Counted from the stretch's first letter, positions 1 through 10,235 are shown. The stretch: 64,000 nucleotides of DNA from Janthinobacterium sp. SUN073 (GCF_030397665.1 NZ_JAPUBT010000013.1:122400-186399), one strand, 5' to 3'. Program-made: numbers and translations. Notes: generated by a model from the letters alone, not told the origin.

Positions 1-356
1 CCCAGCACCAGCCAGCCGGCCAGCATCACCAGCGCCACGCTGAGCTTGTCGACGGGCGCCACCAGCGAGACGGGGCCCAGCTGCAGCGCGCGGAAGTAAC
101 ATAGCCACGACAGTCCTGTCGCCACGCCCGAAGCGATCAGGCAGGTCCAGCCCACCCAGTTGCCGCCGCTGGGGCGCTGCCACTCCGCGCGCAGCGAGAT
201 GATGGCTGCCGTCACCAAGAGGATGACGCCCGTGCGTATCAAGGTGGCCATGTTGCTGTTCAGATGGGCCACGCCCAGCTTGCCCAGGATGGCCGTCAGG
301 GCCGCAAACACGGCCGACAGGATGGCAAAGCCTTGCCAGGTAAAGGTGGTCGACAT
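1..356 (-). CDS. EamA/DMT-family transporter, short form (C-terminus off window)
   Basis: Reading the minus strand from the ATG at 356 gives 118 residues without a stop before the window edge. The product is strongly hydrophobic, with at least three membrane segments. It carries the pattern [20 protein letters not shown] near residue 85, which is typical of the small (about 140-residue) EamA proteins that act as pairs or dimers of a four-to-five-helix half transporter. Probably about 20 residues are missing. The substrate cannot be told. The gene is divergent from the chemoreceptor gene that starts at 648. Confidence 0.75.
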   Translation of the reverse strand, partial: MSTTFTWQGFAILSAVFAALTAILGKLGVAHLNSNMATLIRTGVILLVTAAIISLRAEWQRPSGGNWVGWTCLIASGVATGLSWLCYFRALQLGPVSLVAPVDKLSVALVMLAGWLVL

Positions 357-647
357 GGTACTCCCTGCATGGTGAGCAATTGCAGTGACTGTAGCGTAAA
401 AGCATGGCGGCCGCTGCCAACATTTTTATTGCAATGCAATATCAATTCTCATCAATTGTCGCAACGCATTAACAACACCGGGCAAAAATCATTGCTTCCC
501 GGCATTGTAAATATCGGTCGTTCGAGCGTATGCTGGAGACGTCTGAACGGTGCCGCCAGAGCACCGTCGCCGCCGCATTCCTGGCCTGCAGAGCTGGAAG
601 CGGGCCACGCCCCTTCGCCGCACAATAGAGAGAGTTGGAGACACAGC

Positions 648-2294
648 ATGAAGAAATTGACGTTCCAGCAGAAGTTATGGATCCCCCTGATTTGCAGCCT
701 GTTATGCATCACCGTTATTTTTGTCTATAACGCCCTGGAAATTCGCAAGATCCGCATCGAAGAGCGCAGCGCCGACCTGAGCAATGCCGCCGACCTGGGC
801 CTGGGTGCCGTCAAGATGTTCGGCGACCTGGCCGCCAGCGGTGCCCTGACGCAGGAGGAAGCGCAGAAGCAGGCCACCGCCGTCATCAAGAGCATGCGCT
901 TTGGCGAGACCGGTTATTTGTCCATCATCAACCTCGATGCCGTTGTCGTGATGAATCCCGCCGCGCCGCAAACCAACGGCAAGAACATGTCGGATTTTAA
1001 AGATGCCAACGGCACCTATCTGTACCGCGACATCGTTGCCGTCGGCAAGAGCGATGCGGGCAAGGGCTTCGTCCACTATTATTTCCCCCGTCCCGGCCAG
1101 AAGAACGCCGAACCGAAGATGAGCCGCGTGGTGGCCTACAAGCCGTGGAGCTGGACCATCGTGGTGGGCGTGTACATGGACGATATCGACGCGGCCTTCC
1201 GCCAGTCGCTGATCACCTCGCTGGGTGTACTGCTGCTGGTGTGCGGCTTGCTGGCCGCCGTCGTCGTGGCGATCAACCGCAGCCTGCGCCATGCGCTGGG
1301 CGGCGATCCCGAATATGCGGCCGATGTGGCGGAAAAGATCGCCAACAACGACTTGAGCGGCAATGTGCGCACGCATGCCAACGACCGCCACAGCGTGTTG
1401 TATGCGATGAAAACCATGCAGGCCAACCTGGTCGATGCGATCAGCGAAATCCGCCACAGCGCCGAGACGATCGCCACGGCATCGAGCGAGATTGCCAGCG
1501 GCAATATGGACTTGTCGGCACGCACGGAAATGCAGGCCAGTTCGCTGGAAGAAACGGCGGCCTCGATGGAGGAATTGACCTCGACCGTGACGCAAAACGC
1601 GGGTAATGCCGTGCAGGCGAATGAACTGGCGCAGTCCGCGTCCGCCGTGGCGCGCCAGGGCGGTGCCGTGGTGGCGCAAGTGATCGGCACCATGGACACC
1701 ATCAACGCCTCGTCGCGCAAGATCGTCGACATCATCGGCGTCATCGATGGCATCGCCTTCCAGACGAATATCCTGGCCTTGAACGCGGCGGTGGAAGCGG
1801 CGCGCGCCGGCGAGCAGGGCCGCGGCTTTGCCGTGGTGGCGTCGGAAGTGCGCAACCTGGCGCAGCGCTCGGCGGGCGCGGCGAAGGAAATCAAGGAACT
1901 CATCGGCGCTTCCGTCGACAGCATCGCGGCCGGCAGCACCCTGGTCGCACAGGCGGGCACGACCATGGATCAAGTGGTGGCCAGCGTCTCGCGCGTGACC
2001 GACATCATGGCCGACATCACGGCCGCCTCGCACGAGCAAAGCACGGGCATCGGCCACGTCAACCAGGCGATCACGGAAATGGATAGCGTGACGCAGCAAA
2101 ATGCGGCACTGGTGGAAGAGGCGGCGGCGGCGGCGGCCAGCATGCAGGACCAGGCGGCCGTGCTGGCGCAACTGGTGGCGCGCTTCAAGCTGTCGGCGCA
2201 GGAGCCGGCGACGGCGTCGCGCCTGCCGGCCAGTTCGGCTGGCGCGCCACGCGCCGTGGCGAAAAAGCCGCTGCGCAGCCTGGCGGCGCGCTGA
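648..2294 (+). CDS. Methyl-accepting chemotaxis protein with Cache sensor domain
   Basis: A 548-residue inner-membrane chemoreceptor that should signal to CheA/CheW. The start ATG at 648 follows a GGAG site (637-640); the open frame runs further upstream but has no better start. The order is a membrane segment (about 12-30), a periplasmic single-Cache (sCache_2-like) domain with the pattern [12 protein letters not shown], a second membrane segment (about 188-210), a HAMP-like linker and the methyl-accepting domain. The hairpin tip carries [20 protein letters not shown], and the alignment length fits the 36-heptad class. The C-terminus ends in LRSLAAR and lacks the WEEF tail seen on the other two receptors here. 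Small-molecule ligands such as organic acids are usual for this Cache type, but the ligand is not known. Confidence 0.95.
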   Translation: MKKLTFQQKLWIPLICSLLCITVIFVYNALEIRKIRIEERSADLSNAADLGLGAVKMFGDLAASGALTQEEAQKQATAVIKSMRFGETGYLSIINLDAVVVMNPAAPQTNGKNMSDFKDANGTYLYRDIVAVGKSDAGKGFVHYYFPRPGQKNAEPKMSRVVAYKPWSWTIVVGVYMDDIDAAFRQSLITSLGVLLLVCGLLAAVVVAINRSLRHALGGDPEYAADVAEKIANNDLSGNVRTHANDRHSVLYAMKTMQANLVDAISEIRHSAETIATASSEIASGNMDLSARTEMQASSLEETAASMEELTSTVTQNAGNAVQANELAQSASAVARQGGAVVAQVIGTMDTINASSRKIVDIIGVIDGIAFQTNILALNAAVEAARAGEQGRGFAVVASEVRNLAQRSAGAAKEIKELIGASVDSIAAGSTLVAQAGTTMDQVVASVSRVTDIMADITAASHEQSTGIGHVNQAITEMDSVTQQNAALVEEAAAAAASMQDQAAVLAQLVARFKLSAQEPATASRLPASSAGAPRAVAKKPLRSLAAR

Positions 2295-2295
2295 T

Positions 2296-2718
2296 TTACC
2301 GGGCTGGTGCCGCTGGCGGCGCCGGCTCGAATTCCAGCTTGTCATCGACGACCACGAATTGCCCGACCGGTTGGCCCAGGTCGGCTTTCGGGTCGTTTTC
2401 CATTTCCGTCAGCTCATTGCAGGTCGTCGTTTCCGCCTGCCACAACTGCTTGCCCATGCGGATATTCCACCGGCCATCACCGGCCGCAAACAGCTCCACC
2501 TTGATGTCGGCGGGTGCATCGGTGGACAGGATATGCAGGCGCTGACATTGCGGCAAATTGGTGGCCATCAGCTGCACTTCCACGCTATCTTGCCAAAAAT
2601 AACGTTGCTGGCGGCGCACGGTGAGGGAATGGTCCTGGCCGTCGAACAGATAGATGGCGAAGTCCTGGACACAGCCTGACAGCAGGACGGACAGCATGAC
2701 GATCAGGAGTTTGCGCAT
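2296..2718 (-). CDS. Small predicted outer-membrane or periplasmic lipoprotein
   Basis: A 140-residue protein starting at the ATG at 2718, where a short hydrophobic signal ends in a lipobox (LLSGC, Cys16), so export and lipidation are expected. An upstream ATG would put 14 hydrophilic residues before the signal and is less likely. The mature part contains two or three further cysteines and ends in a Pro/Ala-rich tail. I do not recognise a named family. It converges with the chemoreceptor gene (stop codons 2 bases apart) and looks monocistronic. Confidence 0.7.
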   Translation of the reverse strand: MRKLLIVMLSVLLSGCVQDFAIYLFDGQDHSLTVRRQQRYFWQDSVEVQLMATNLPQCQRLHILSTDAPADIKVELFAAGDGRWNIRMGKQLWQAETTTCNELTEMENDPKADLGQPVGQFVVVDDKLEFEPAPPAAPAR

Positions 2719-2908
2719 GGTCGGCTTTCTTTGGTGGTTCTCGGGTATGTAGGCGTTCAATTCTTGCGGCGAGAGTGGGCGCTTGCTTGCGTGCCTGATG
2801 CATCGTCCGCCGTCTTGTTTTTCGCTTACGTGGCATTATATCCATGCACACCAGTTGCGGCGCGACAATAGTTACGCCCTCCCCATGCCAACGAGCTGAA
2901 AGACGACG

Positions 2909-3607
2909 ATGATCGACCTGTATTACTGGACCACGCCCAACGGGCACAAGGTGACGATGTTCCTGGAAGAAGCAGGCATCCCCTACAACATCATTCCTGT
3001 ACACATCGGCAAGGGCGAGCAGTTCAAGCCCGAGTTTCTTGCCATCGCGCCCAACAACCGCATCCCCGCCATCGTCGATCAGGCGCCGGAAGATGGCGGC
3101 GCGCCCCTGTCCCTGTTCGAGTCGGGTGCCATCTTGCAATACCTGGCCGAGAAAAGCGGGCAATTCCTGCCGGCGGACGTGCGCGGGCGCGCCGAGGTCA
3201 TGCAATGGCTGTTCTGGCAAATGGGCGGCCTTGGCCCGATGGCCGGGCAAAACCACCATTTCGTGCAATACGCACCCGAGCCCATCGAGTATGCCATCAC
3301 GCGCTACGTCAACGAAACGAACCGCCTGTATGGCGTGCTGAACAAGCGCCTGGCGGACCGTGAATTCGTTGCCGGCGACAGCTACTCCATCGCCGACATG
3401 GCGATCTATCCGTGGATCGTGCCGCACGCGCGCCAGCGCCAGAAGCTGGAAGATTTTCCGCACCTGGCGCGCTGGTTCGCGGCCATTGCCGCCCGTCCCG
3501 CCACCGTGCGCGCGTATGCCCGCGCGGCCGAAATCAACGTGCAGCCCACCGTCAGCGGCGACGCGAAAAGCGTGCTGTTCGGCCAGACGGCGAAAACGCT
3601 GGGCTAA
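2909..3607 (+). CDS. yfcG: Glutathione S-transferase, Nu class (YfcG-like disulfide oxidoreductase)
   Basis: A 232-residue cytoplasmic protein. The N-terminal thioredoxin-like half begins MIDLYYWTTPNGHKVTMFLE and continues through APNNRIPAIVD and LFESGAILQYLAEK, the glutathione-binding pattern with the cis-Pro and Glu-Ser pair. The helical C-terminal half contains WLFWQMGGLGPMAGQNHHF, which is diagnostic of YfcG/YghU (Nu-class) proteins. These lack an N-terminal catalytic Cys, use Thr/Asn around residues 9-11, and reduce disulfides with two bound glutathiones. The length is normal for the family. The upstream region and the convergent partner (hydroxyisourate hydrolase, 13 bases away) suggest it stands alone. 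Confidence 0.9.
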   Translation: MIDLYYWTTPNGHKVTMFLEEAGIPYNIIPVHIGKGEQFKPEFLAIAPNNRIPAIVDQAPEDGGAPLSLFESGAILQYLAEKSGQFLPADVRGRAEVMQWLFWQMGGLGPMAGQNHHFVQYAPEPIEYAITRYVNETNRLYGVLNKRLADREFVAGDSYSIADMAIYPWIVPHARQRQKLEDFPHLARWFAAIAARPATVRAYARAAEINVQPTVSGDAKSVLFGQTAKTLG

Positions 3608-3620
3608 GCTGAGTTCCCCC

Positions 3621-4031
3621 TCAGTTACCCCGATACGTGGAAAAACCGAAAGGGCTGAGCAGCAACGGTATGTGATAGTGCTGGTCAGTCTTTTCCACGT
3701 GGAATTGCACGGGAATTTCCGGGAAAAAGGTTTCCTGTTTCAGCCGCGCATAGTGTTCGCCTGTTTGAAACACGATGCGGTAGTCGCCCGCCTGCATGGG
3801 CGTCTCGGCCGGATACATGGCCGCGATGCGCCCCTGCGCATTCGTCACGGCGCTGCCCAGCTGTTGCCAGCCCTCACCGTTTTTTTGCTCCAGGGTCACC
3901 GTCACGCCCGCCGTCGGCTGGCCGCTCTGCAGGTCGAGGATGTGCACGCTCAAGGGATTGGCGGCGGCCAGGGCCATGCCGGACAGGCTGGCGAAGGCCA
4001 GGGCGGCGGTGATTTTTTTCAATGTGGTCAT
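3621..4031 (-). CDS. hiuH: 5-hydroxyisourate hydrolase, secreted (transthyretin-like)
   Basis: A 136-residue protein that hydrolyses 5-hydroxyisourate, the product of urate oxidation, to OHCU. A signal peptide (to about residue 23, MALAAA) directs it to the periplasm. The transthyretin-like fold is shown by LSVHILDLQSGQPTAGV (His30 in the active-site position), the central PVQFHVEKTDQHYHIPLL, and the C-terminal tetrapeptide YRGN, a variant of the diagnostic YRGS. The start ATG at 4031 is the one that gives the signal peptide. It lies 11 bases after the HbpS-like gene on the same strand, so the two are probably co-transcribed and divergent from the two-component system at 4679. Confidence 0.92.
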   Translation of the reverse strand: MTTLKKITAALAFASLSGMALAAANPLSVHILDLQSGQPTAGVTVTLEQKNGEGWQQLGSAVTNAQGRIAAMYPAETPMQAGDYRIVFQTGEHYARLKQETFFPEIPVQFHVEKTDQHYHIPLLLSPFGFSTYRGN

Positions 4032-4042
4032 CGTTGTCTCTT

Positions 4043-4537
4043 TCAAAGGGTGGGGGAATCGAGTTCTGGAATGGCCGCCAAGGCGGCTTGGGCGCAGGCC
4101 CGGTCTTGCAGGGCGCCACCGCCACCGGCGACGCCGATGGCGCCGACCACTTCGCCCCTGGCGCGCAAGGGCAGGCCGCCGCCCAGCAGCAACAGGTCCG
4201 GCAGTGTCGTCAAATTGGCCATGTCGGGATTGCCGCGCGCGGCCACGGCCAGTGCCTGGGTATCGTTTTTCGTCGACAGGGCCGTGTAGGCCTTGCGCCG
4301 GCTGGCCTCCGTGTTGTGCGGCCCGACGCCATCGGCGCGCTGCACGGTCACGACATTGCCGCCACGGTCCAGTACGGTGACGACGATGTGCCGTCCTTGC
4401 GCCTGGCAAGCGGCCATGGCCGCATTGGCCAGCTTGTTGGCCGCTGCCAGAGAAAGCTCATCGACCTTGCGCAGCTGGGCGTGGGCGGGGCTGGCCAGCA
4501 GGCACAGCAGGGTACTGCCGAGTAACAGGGTTTTCAT
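4043..4537 (-). CDS. Secreted HbpS/GlcG-family protein (possible haem-binding)
   Basis: A 164-residue protein with a clear signal peptide (MKTLLLGSTLLCLLASPAHA) that fixes the start at 4537. The mature part is a GlcG/HbpS (DUF336) domain: ACQAQGRHIVVTVLDRGGN, ASRRKAYTAL and the glycine-rich GGGLPLRARGEVVGAIGVAG. The Streptomyces member HbpS binds haem outside the cell and tunes the SenS/SenR two-component system under redox stress. Here the gene is divergent, across 141 bases, from a response regulator/sensor kinase pair and is followed by hiuH. A role as a periplasmic ligand or accessory of that kinase is inference; the sequence alone does not show haem binding. Confidence 0.85.
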   Translation of the reverse strand: MKTLLLGSTLLCLLASPAHAQLRKVDELSLAAANKLANAAMAACQAQGRHIVVTVLDRGGNVVTVQRADGVGPHNTEASRRKAYTALSTKNDTQALAVAARGNPDMANLTTLPDLLLLGGGLPLRARGEVVGAIGVAGGGGALQDRACAQAALAAIPELDSPTL

Positions 4538-4678
4538 GGGGCTGTCCGTTGAGTAAATTGACGCGAGTATGGCCAGTGTTGCCCTACGAGAAGATGATCG
4601 CCGCATGACATTTTTATCATCCGCGGCGGCCTGCGCGCGGCGTAAAATGCTTCAACTTCCCTCACGAAAGCCCCACCC

Positions 4679-5389
4679 ATGCGCATCCTGGTCATCGAAG
4701 ACGAGCCGAAGACGGGCGACTACCTGCTGCGCGGGCTGGCCGAGTCCGGCTTTACGGTGAGCCTGGCGCGCAATGGCCGCGACGGCCTGCACCTGGCCGG
4801 CACGGAAGCGCCCGATCTGATCGTGCTCGACGTCATGCTGCCCATCATGGACGGCTGGCAAGTCTTGCGCGCACTGCGGCTGCAGGAAGGCGGCGCGGAC
4901 GTGCCCGTGATTTTCCTGACGGCGCGCGACGAAGTGCAGGACCGCGTGAAAGGGCTGGAACTGGGCGCCGACGATTACCTGGTGAAACCGTTTGCCTTTG
5001 CCGAACTGGTGGCGCGCATCCGTACCCTGCTGCGGCGCGGGCCACCGCGTGAAGACGACGTCATCCGCATCGGCGACATGGAAATCGATGTAATGAAACG
5101 CAAGGTCAGCCGGCAAGGCCAGCGCATCACCCTGACGGCCAAGGAATTCGGCTTGCTGCATTTATTGGCGCGGCGCCAGGGCGAAGTGCTGTCGCGTTCC
5201 ATCATCGCCTCGCAAGTGTGGGACATCAATTTTGAGAGCGACACCAACGTCATCGACGCGGCCATCCGCCGCCTGCGCAGCAAGCTCGACGATCCGTTCG
5301 AACCCAAGCTGATCCACACCTTGCGGGGCATGGGCTATGTCTGCGAATTGCGCGCGCCGCATGCTCCAGACAGCGGCACCACGCAATGA
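4679..5389 (+). CDS. OmpR-family response regulator (HprR/CusR type)
   Basis: A 236-residue regulator. The receiver domain (1-118) has the acidic pair at 8-9 (IEDEP), the phosphoacceptor Asp51 (LIVLDVMLP), Thr81 in FLTARD and Lys103 (LVKPF). The C-terminal winged helix (about 130-225) reads [18 protein letters not shown] through [17 protein letters not shown], the set typical of heavy-metal/peroxide responsive regulators (CusR, CopR, HprR). The stop overlaps the kinase start (ATGA). The neighbouring divergent hiuH recalls E. coli hprRS-hiuH, so HprR is the closest contextual match, but copper-type CusR cannot be excluded. Confidence 0.93.
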   Translation: MRILVIEDEPKTGDYLLRGLAESGFTVSLARNGRDGLHLAGTEAPDLIVLDVMLPIMDGWQVLRALRLQEGGADVPVIFLTARDEVQDRVKGLELGADDYLVKPFAFAELVARIRTLLRRGPPREDDVIRIGDMEIDVMKRKVSRQGQRITLTAKEFGLLHLLARRQGEVLSRSIIASQVWDINFESDTNVIDAAIRRLRSKLDDPFEPKLIHTLRGMGYVCELRAPHAPDSGTTQ

Positions 5390-6786
5390 AGCTGGCACAA
5401 CTGCGCCGCTCGCTGACCCTGCGCGTCACGCTCGTCTTTGTGCTGATCGTGGCGCTCGTGTCGGCCGGGCTGGGCATGCATTTATACCGTTCATTCGTCG
5501 CGGAAATCGAGCGCCGCGACGATATTTTATTGCTGGGGAAACTGCGCCAGATCCAGCAGTTGCTGGGCAATGCGGGCACCCTCGACATCATCCGCGAGCG
5601 GCCCCAGTATTTCCGCGACACCATGAGCGGGCAAGAAAATTCCCTGGTGCGCATCGTGCGCGCCGATGGCACGCGTTTGATCGATGTCAATCCGCATGGC
5701 GAGACGGTGGCGCATCCTGTTCCCGTGGCCGTCGATGCGCCCGTCACGTCCAGCGATATCGCCAGCTGGACCAGCCGCGACGGCTATCCGGCCAGGGTCG
5801 TGGCGGCCAGCGCGCGCATCGGCGACCCGGCGCAGATGGCCGACATTTCCGTCGCCCGCGTCTACGGCGACCGCACTGCCATGTTTGCCGCTTACCGCTG
5901 GCAAATTGTCGTCTCCGTGGCCGTCAGCGCGCTGGTGGCGGCCTTGCTTGCCAGCGTGATGCTGCTGCGGGGACTGCGGCCGCTGCGCAATATCGCCGCG
6001 CATGCGGCCCTTGTGCGGCCCGGCAAGTTGGGCCAGCAGCTGGAGGCGCGCGATGCGCCCACGGAATTGCTGCCTCTGATCCGGGCCTTGAACGCCATGC
6101 TGGCGCGGCTGCAGGAAGGGTATGCGCGGCTGTCACAGTTTTCCGCCGACCTCGCGCATGAATTTCGCACGCCCGTCACCAATCTGCTGGGGCAAAGCCA
6201 GGTCATGCTGGCCCGCCCCCGCAGTGCGCACGAATATGAGCAGCTGGTGTCGTCGAATGTGGAAGAGCTGGAACGGCTGTCGCGTATGATCGACAGCATG
6301 CTGTTTCTGGCGCGCGCGCAGCAGGATGAAATGGTGCTCGTCAAGCAGACCTTGCCCGTGCAGGACGAGTTTTTGCGCCTGGCCGATTTCTTTGAAGGCC
6401 TGGCCGAAGAGCGGGGGCTGGCGCTGGTTTGCCATGGCAGCGGGAATGTGCCGGCCGAGCCGCAACTGCTGCGCCGCGCGCTGGGCAATTTGCTGTCGAA
6501 CGCGATCCGCCATGCGGCGCCGGGCAGCACGATACTGTTGCGTTCGCATGCGACGAACGAGGGCATGGAATTGAGCGTGAGCAACCTCGGTCCCGCCATC
6601 CCCGCGCGCCATTTGCCGCACCTGTTTGAACGCTTTTACCGCGCCGACCCGGCCCGCAGCGACTCGGCCGCCTCCACAGGGTTAGGTTTGGCCATCGTCA
6701 CGGCCATCATGCAATTGCACGGCGGCAGCGCGAGCGTGGCGTCCGACGCGGCCGCCACGACGTTTACCCTGACCTTCCCCGCTTAG
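5386..6786 (+). CDS. Heavy-metal/peroxide-type sensor histidine kinase
   Basis: A 466-residue inner-membrane kinase translationally coupled to the regulator by an ATGA overlap. A membrane segment (about 12-32), a periplasmic sensor region of about 135 residues and a second membrane segment (about 168-190) are followed by HAMP, the phosphoacceptor H-box [17 protein letters not shown] (His258) and a HATPase domain ([11 protein letters not shown], then [18 protein letters not shown]). The layout and H-box match the CusS/IrlS/HprS family. The periplasmic loop shows no His/Met-rich metal site, so the signal may be redox or haem related rather than metal. Its stop overlaps the convergent helicase gene by 4 bases. 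Confidence 0.93.
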   Translation: MKLAQLRRSLTLRVTLVFVLIVALVSAGLGMHLYRSFVAEIERRDDILLLGKLRQIQQLLGNAGTLDIIRERPQYFRDTMSGQENSLVRIVRADGTRLIDVNPHGETVAHPVPVAVDAPVTSSDIASWTSRDGYPARVVAASARIGDPAQMADISVARVYGDRTAMFAAYRWQIVVSVAVSALVAALLASVMLLRGLRPLRNIAAHAALVRPGKLGQQLEARDAPTELLPLIRALNAMLARLQEGYARLSQFSADLAHEFRTPVTNLLGQSQVMLARPRSAHEYEQLVSSNVEELERLSRMIDSMLFLARAQQDEMVLVKQTLPVQDEFLRLADFFEGLAEERGLALVCHGSGNVPAEPQLLRRALGNLLSNAIRHAAPGSTILLRSHATNEGMELSVSNLGPAIPARHLPHLFERFYRADPARSDSAASTGLGLAIVTAIMQLHGGSASVASDAAATTFTLTFPA

Positions 6787-9700
6787 CCCATTTCGACAAG
6801 AAACTCATGCATGCCCGTATGCGGCAATTGCGCACACGCGGGCGCAAAGTGCGGCAACTGCCCCCACAGCAAGGGGTTGCCAACGATGTACACATGGTGT
6901 TGCGCGCGCGTCAGGGCCACATTGAGCAGGTTCGGCGTGGCCGCCGCCCATTGCGCGGCACCGGCCGTGCTGTCGTCGGCGCCGAGGACCAGCATTACCA
7001 CGCTTTGTTCCTTGCCCTGGAAGGTGTGCACGGTGCCCACCATCTGGCTGCTCCACTGGCGCAATTCGCGCGCCGTCGGTGCCTTGCCGTAGCCGAGGCG
7101 ACGGTCCCAGTCCATGTCGACGATGCGCGAGCGCAATTCGTTGCGCACGGCCTTGAACGGCGTAATCACATACATGTCAGGCAGCTTGCCGTCGCGGCGA
7201 TACAGTTTCAGCAGCACTTCCAGCACGAAATCGAGTTGCACGGGCACCACCTGCTTGTAGCTGACGGGACCAAGGGCGTCGATCCAGCGGCTAGGGCCCC
7301 GCGTCAGGCCGCGCGCGCCGGCCGGCGGCGTGCGTTCGCTCAAGCCGTAGACCATCTTGTCTTCATAGGCGATGCTATTGGCCAGCGAAAACATCGGTTC
7401 CACGCAGCGGCGGTGCACGCGCAGGGGGCTGCCTATCCACAGCGGCTGGGCGCTGCCGGCGCCGACGACTGCGCCATAGCGGTTGGCCTTGTCCGCCAGC
7501 GTCTGCACGGAAACGGAAGTCGGCGCGTAACTGCCATCCTGCGTATGTGGCGACAGCGCGGACAGGGCCTGCACGAGGCGGCCCGGCACCGTGAACACGG
7601 GTTCGATCTGCAGCGGGTCGCCCACGACGACAGCACGTTTTGCGCGCCACAGGCTGCCCAGCGCCGCCTGCGGCACGGCCTGGCCCGCTTCATCGATGAA
7701 CAGCCAGCCCAGCGATTCGGGGCCCATACCCCGGAACTGGCGCGCGAACGAGGCGAACGTGGTCGACACGACAGGCACCACCATGAACAGGCTGTGCCAG
7801 ACCATGGCGATGTGCGACTGGTCATACGCGCGCTTGTTTTTCAGCAATTTCGACACGGCCAGCAAGTTGCCGCCAAAGCCGGGTCCGCCTTTCTTTGCCA
7901 CTTCCGCCAGCCATGCTTCATGCAGGGCCAGGGCCTTGGCGAACAGGCGCGAGCGCAGGCGGGCCAGGGCCGGTTCATGCCACAGGCCGCCAATTTGCAG
8001 GGCGTCGCCGTCCAGCTCGTCCAGCGTGGCCGGGGCGATGATGGTCGGAAAGCGCATGCGGGCGCGGCGCAGCAATTCGGTGCTGTCATCCCATTCGCGC
8101 TGGCGCGATTGCGCCGTGCGCAGGGCGATGTGCAAGCTGTTGCGGGCGCGCTCGCAGCGCGGCTCCAGCTCGCCTTTCAGCAGCAGCTTGATGGCGGACA
8201 CGTCGCGCGCGGCCTGGCGCTGCGCCTCGGCATTGGCGATGACGGCATCCTTGTAGGCGCGCGCCGGGGCCGTGCGGAACAGGCGGGCGAAAAAGCCGGG
8301 TTGCGTCAGCGCCACCAGGCGTTCCTCTTCCAGCAATTCCTTCTTGCTGGCGAGCAGGGTGTCCTGCTGCGCCAGCGCGCCGGACAGGGCGCCATTCGCC
8401 GCATCCATCTCTTGCTCCGCAGCAATCAGCGCTTGCTGGCTGGCCTCAATGAAGTCGGCTTCCGTGCAGGTGCCCACGGCTTGCCACAGGGCAGCGTACT
8501 GGGCGTGCTCGGCCAGGGCCTTTTCCACCACGTGTTCCGTCTCGCGAAACTCGCGCGCCGCCTGGGCGAAGCTGACGCCCTGGTAGCTGGCCAGCCATTG
8601 GCGGATATTCTGTGCGTTCGGCGTCTTGCGCGCCGTGGTTTTATCCCAGTCATCGTCATAGAAATTGCTGACGAAGCGGCGGCGGTTCACGCTATTGCCC
8701 AGCGCGCAGGACATCAAGCCCCATGGCGCCTCTGGTTCGGCCAGGGCGCGGTTGGCGCCATTGCCGTCGGCCGCGACCCGGCGCGCCACGCTTTCAAAGT
8801 AACGCGTGCGCGCCCATTCCTTGCCCAGCTGTTTCGGTTTCGGCAAGTCGCCGGAAATGTTTTCCACCGCCGCATTGTTCGACGAGGCGACGACCATTTC
8901 AAAGCCCGTCAGTTCGGGCCGCAAGCGGGCGATGGTGATCGGGTCGCGCACGCCTTCGAAGGTCACGGCCACCTTGCCGATGAAGGCGTCGGCGGCGCGG
9001 TCCAGGCAGGACAGCACGCTGGCGCGGCGCACGATGTTGTCGGCGAACAATTCGCGCAACAAGGTCGTCTTGCCCGTGCCCGGCGGGCCGTTGACGGAAA
9101 AGATGCCGCGCTCGCTCAAGCCCGTGCGCGCGCCGTGGATGGCGAACTGCTGCATCAGGCTCATGGCGTAGCTGGCGTCTTCCAGCCAGTGCCCCCGGTT
9201 CATATTGCCCGGATTGAGCATGGCGGCCAGCGCCTGGCGTCCGGCCGGGCTGTACAGGTCGATGCGTTCGTCCTGCGCCAGCGGCGTCAGGTAGGCTGCG
9301 ACGGTGGCGGGCAGCTTGCCGCCGCGCACGGCGCGGATGATCTGTTCCAGGTCATCGAGGTAAAAACTGTTGAGGATATCGATCGATGGTTCCACCGCGT
9401 CGCCGAAGTCCAGGCTGCGGTTCTGGCTGGCCTCAGCCAGGTCGCCTTCCGCCACGGCGACGCGTTTCTTGCGCGTGCGCAATTCGAGCACGGCCAGCGG
9501 CTGGCCGGCGGACGGGTGGAAACCGGCCCAGTCGCGCAGCAGGTCGGCCAGGGCCGCGATTTCCATGCCGGACAGGGGCACCGAGACATTGCCCGCCTCG
9601 TCCGTCACTTGTTGCGGGGCACGGCTTGCCGCGAAATTGCGCAAGCTGTCTTGCAGCGCCAGCTGGCTGTCGCTGAAGGCGTCCAGGCTCAGGCCCGACC

Positions 9701-10121
9701 AGTCCGGCGTGCGCGCGCGACCCAGCGCCCACGGTAACGTTGACACGGATACGGGATCGAATTGCGGCTCGCCCAGCGCATTGAGATTGATGCGGGCAAA
9801 GCACGAGCGTCCCAGCAGCTCTGTTTTTTCTGTGTCGGCGATGTTTTCCGGGCCGTTGGCCGGCGGACAAGCCTTGTTGATTTCCGCCTTGTCGAACACG
9901 CCGAGGAACAGCGAAAAGCCGTCGATCTCGCGGTCGGAAGGGACTTGCCATTGCGTGGCGAACTGCAGCGGCAATTGCGCCAGCTGTTCGCGGTGCAGGA
10001 GACGCACGGTGGACTGGTCTTCAACGTCCGTGATTTGATTCAGGTCAAACGGGATAAAGAATTCGATCTTGTGCCAATACTCCAGGATAGCCAGGAGGCG
10101 CTGCTGTTCTGCCTGATTCAT
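6783..10121 (-). CDS. Large SF1 (Upf1/DNA2-like) helicase-family ATPase, function unknown
   Basis: A 1112-residue protein; the start is taken at the ATG at 10121 (MNQAEQQRLLAILEYWHKIE), since upstream codons read through a promoter-like AT-rich stretch. The N-terminal ~300 residues match nothing I know. Walker A is GPPGTGKTTLLRELF (about 343), Walker B is LFIDEAGQAVPQAALGS (about 807), followed by VVVGDPLQIEPVF, HTFQGKEQSVVMLVLGADD (about 1030) and VALTRAQHHVYIVGN. These are the motifs of SF1B Upf1/DNA2-type helicases. Between Walker A and B lies a long charged helical stretch (about 530-720) that is probably a coiled coil. Such orphan SF1 proteins are sometimes found in defence or RNA-processing loci; nothing beside it decides this. 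Confidence 0.85.
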   Translation of the reverse strand: MNQAEQQRLLAILEYWHKIEFFIPFDLNQITDVEDQSTVRLLHREQLAQLPLQFATQWQVPSDREIDGFSLFLGVFDKAEINKACPPANGPENIADTEKTELLGRSCFARINLNALGEPQFDPVSVSTLPWALGRARTPDWSGLSLDAFSDSQLALQDSLRNFAASRAPQQVTDEAGNVSVPLSGMEIAALADLLRDWAGFHPSAGQPLAVLELRTRKKRVAVAEGDLAEASQNRSLDFGDAVEPSIDILNSFYLDDLEQIIRAVRGGKLPATVAAYLTPLAQDERIDLYSPAGRQALAAMLNPGNMNRGHWLEDASYAMSLMQQFAIHGARTGLSERGIFSVNGPPGTGKTTLLRELFADNIVRRASVLSCLDRAADAFIGKVAVTFEGVRDPITIARLRPELTGFEMVVASSNNAAVENISGDLPKPKQLGKEWARTRYFESVARRVAADGNGANRALAEPEAPWGLMSCALGNSVNRRRFVSNFYDDDWDKTTARKTPNAQNIRQWLASYQGVSFAQAAREFRETEHVVEKALAEHAQYAALWQAVGTCTEADFIEASQQALIAAEQEMDAANGALSGALAQQDTLLASKKELLEEERLVALTQPGFFARLFRTAPARAYKDAVIANAEAQRQAARDVSAIKLLLKGELEPRCERARNSLHIALRTAQSRQREWDDSTELLRRARMRFPTIIAPATLDELDGDALQIGGLWHEPALARLRSRLFAKALALHEAWLAEVAKKGGPGFGGNLLAVSKLLKNKRAYDQSHIAMVWHSLFMVVPVVSTTFASFARQFRGMGPESLGWLFIDEAGQAVPQAALGSLWRAKRAVVVGDPLQIEPVFTVPGRLVQALSALSPHTQDGSYAPTSVSVQTLADKANRYGAVVGAGSAQPLWIGSPLRVHRRCVEPMFSLANSIAYEDKMVYGLSERTPPAGARGLTRGPSRWIDALGPVSYKQVVPVQLDFVLEVLLKLYRRDGKLPDMYVITPFKAVRNELRSRIVDMDWDRRLGYGKAPTARELRQWSSQMVGTVHTFQGKEQSVVMLVLGADDSTAGAAQWAAATPNLLNVALTRAQHHVYIVGNPLLWGQLPHFAPACAQLPHTGMHEFLVEMG

Positions 10122-10235
10122 GATGACCAATATTTTGTAAAGCGAGCGAGGATTGTAAAGCGTATGCGCGGCGCGTGTTTTGCACTTTTGCCTATTGCGC
10201 GGGCTTTGCCGCAAAAAAAGTGGCGATTGCGGACG

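Noticed and set aside
397..423. Sigma-28 flagellar promoter (TAAA-N15-GCCAACAT) for the first chemoreceptor gene
   Set aside because: The -10 half matches the GCCGATAA consensus poorly and lies more than 220 bases from the start codon.
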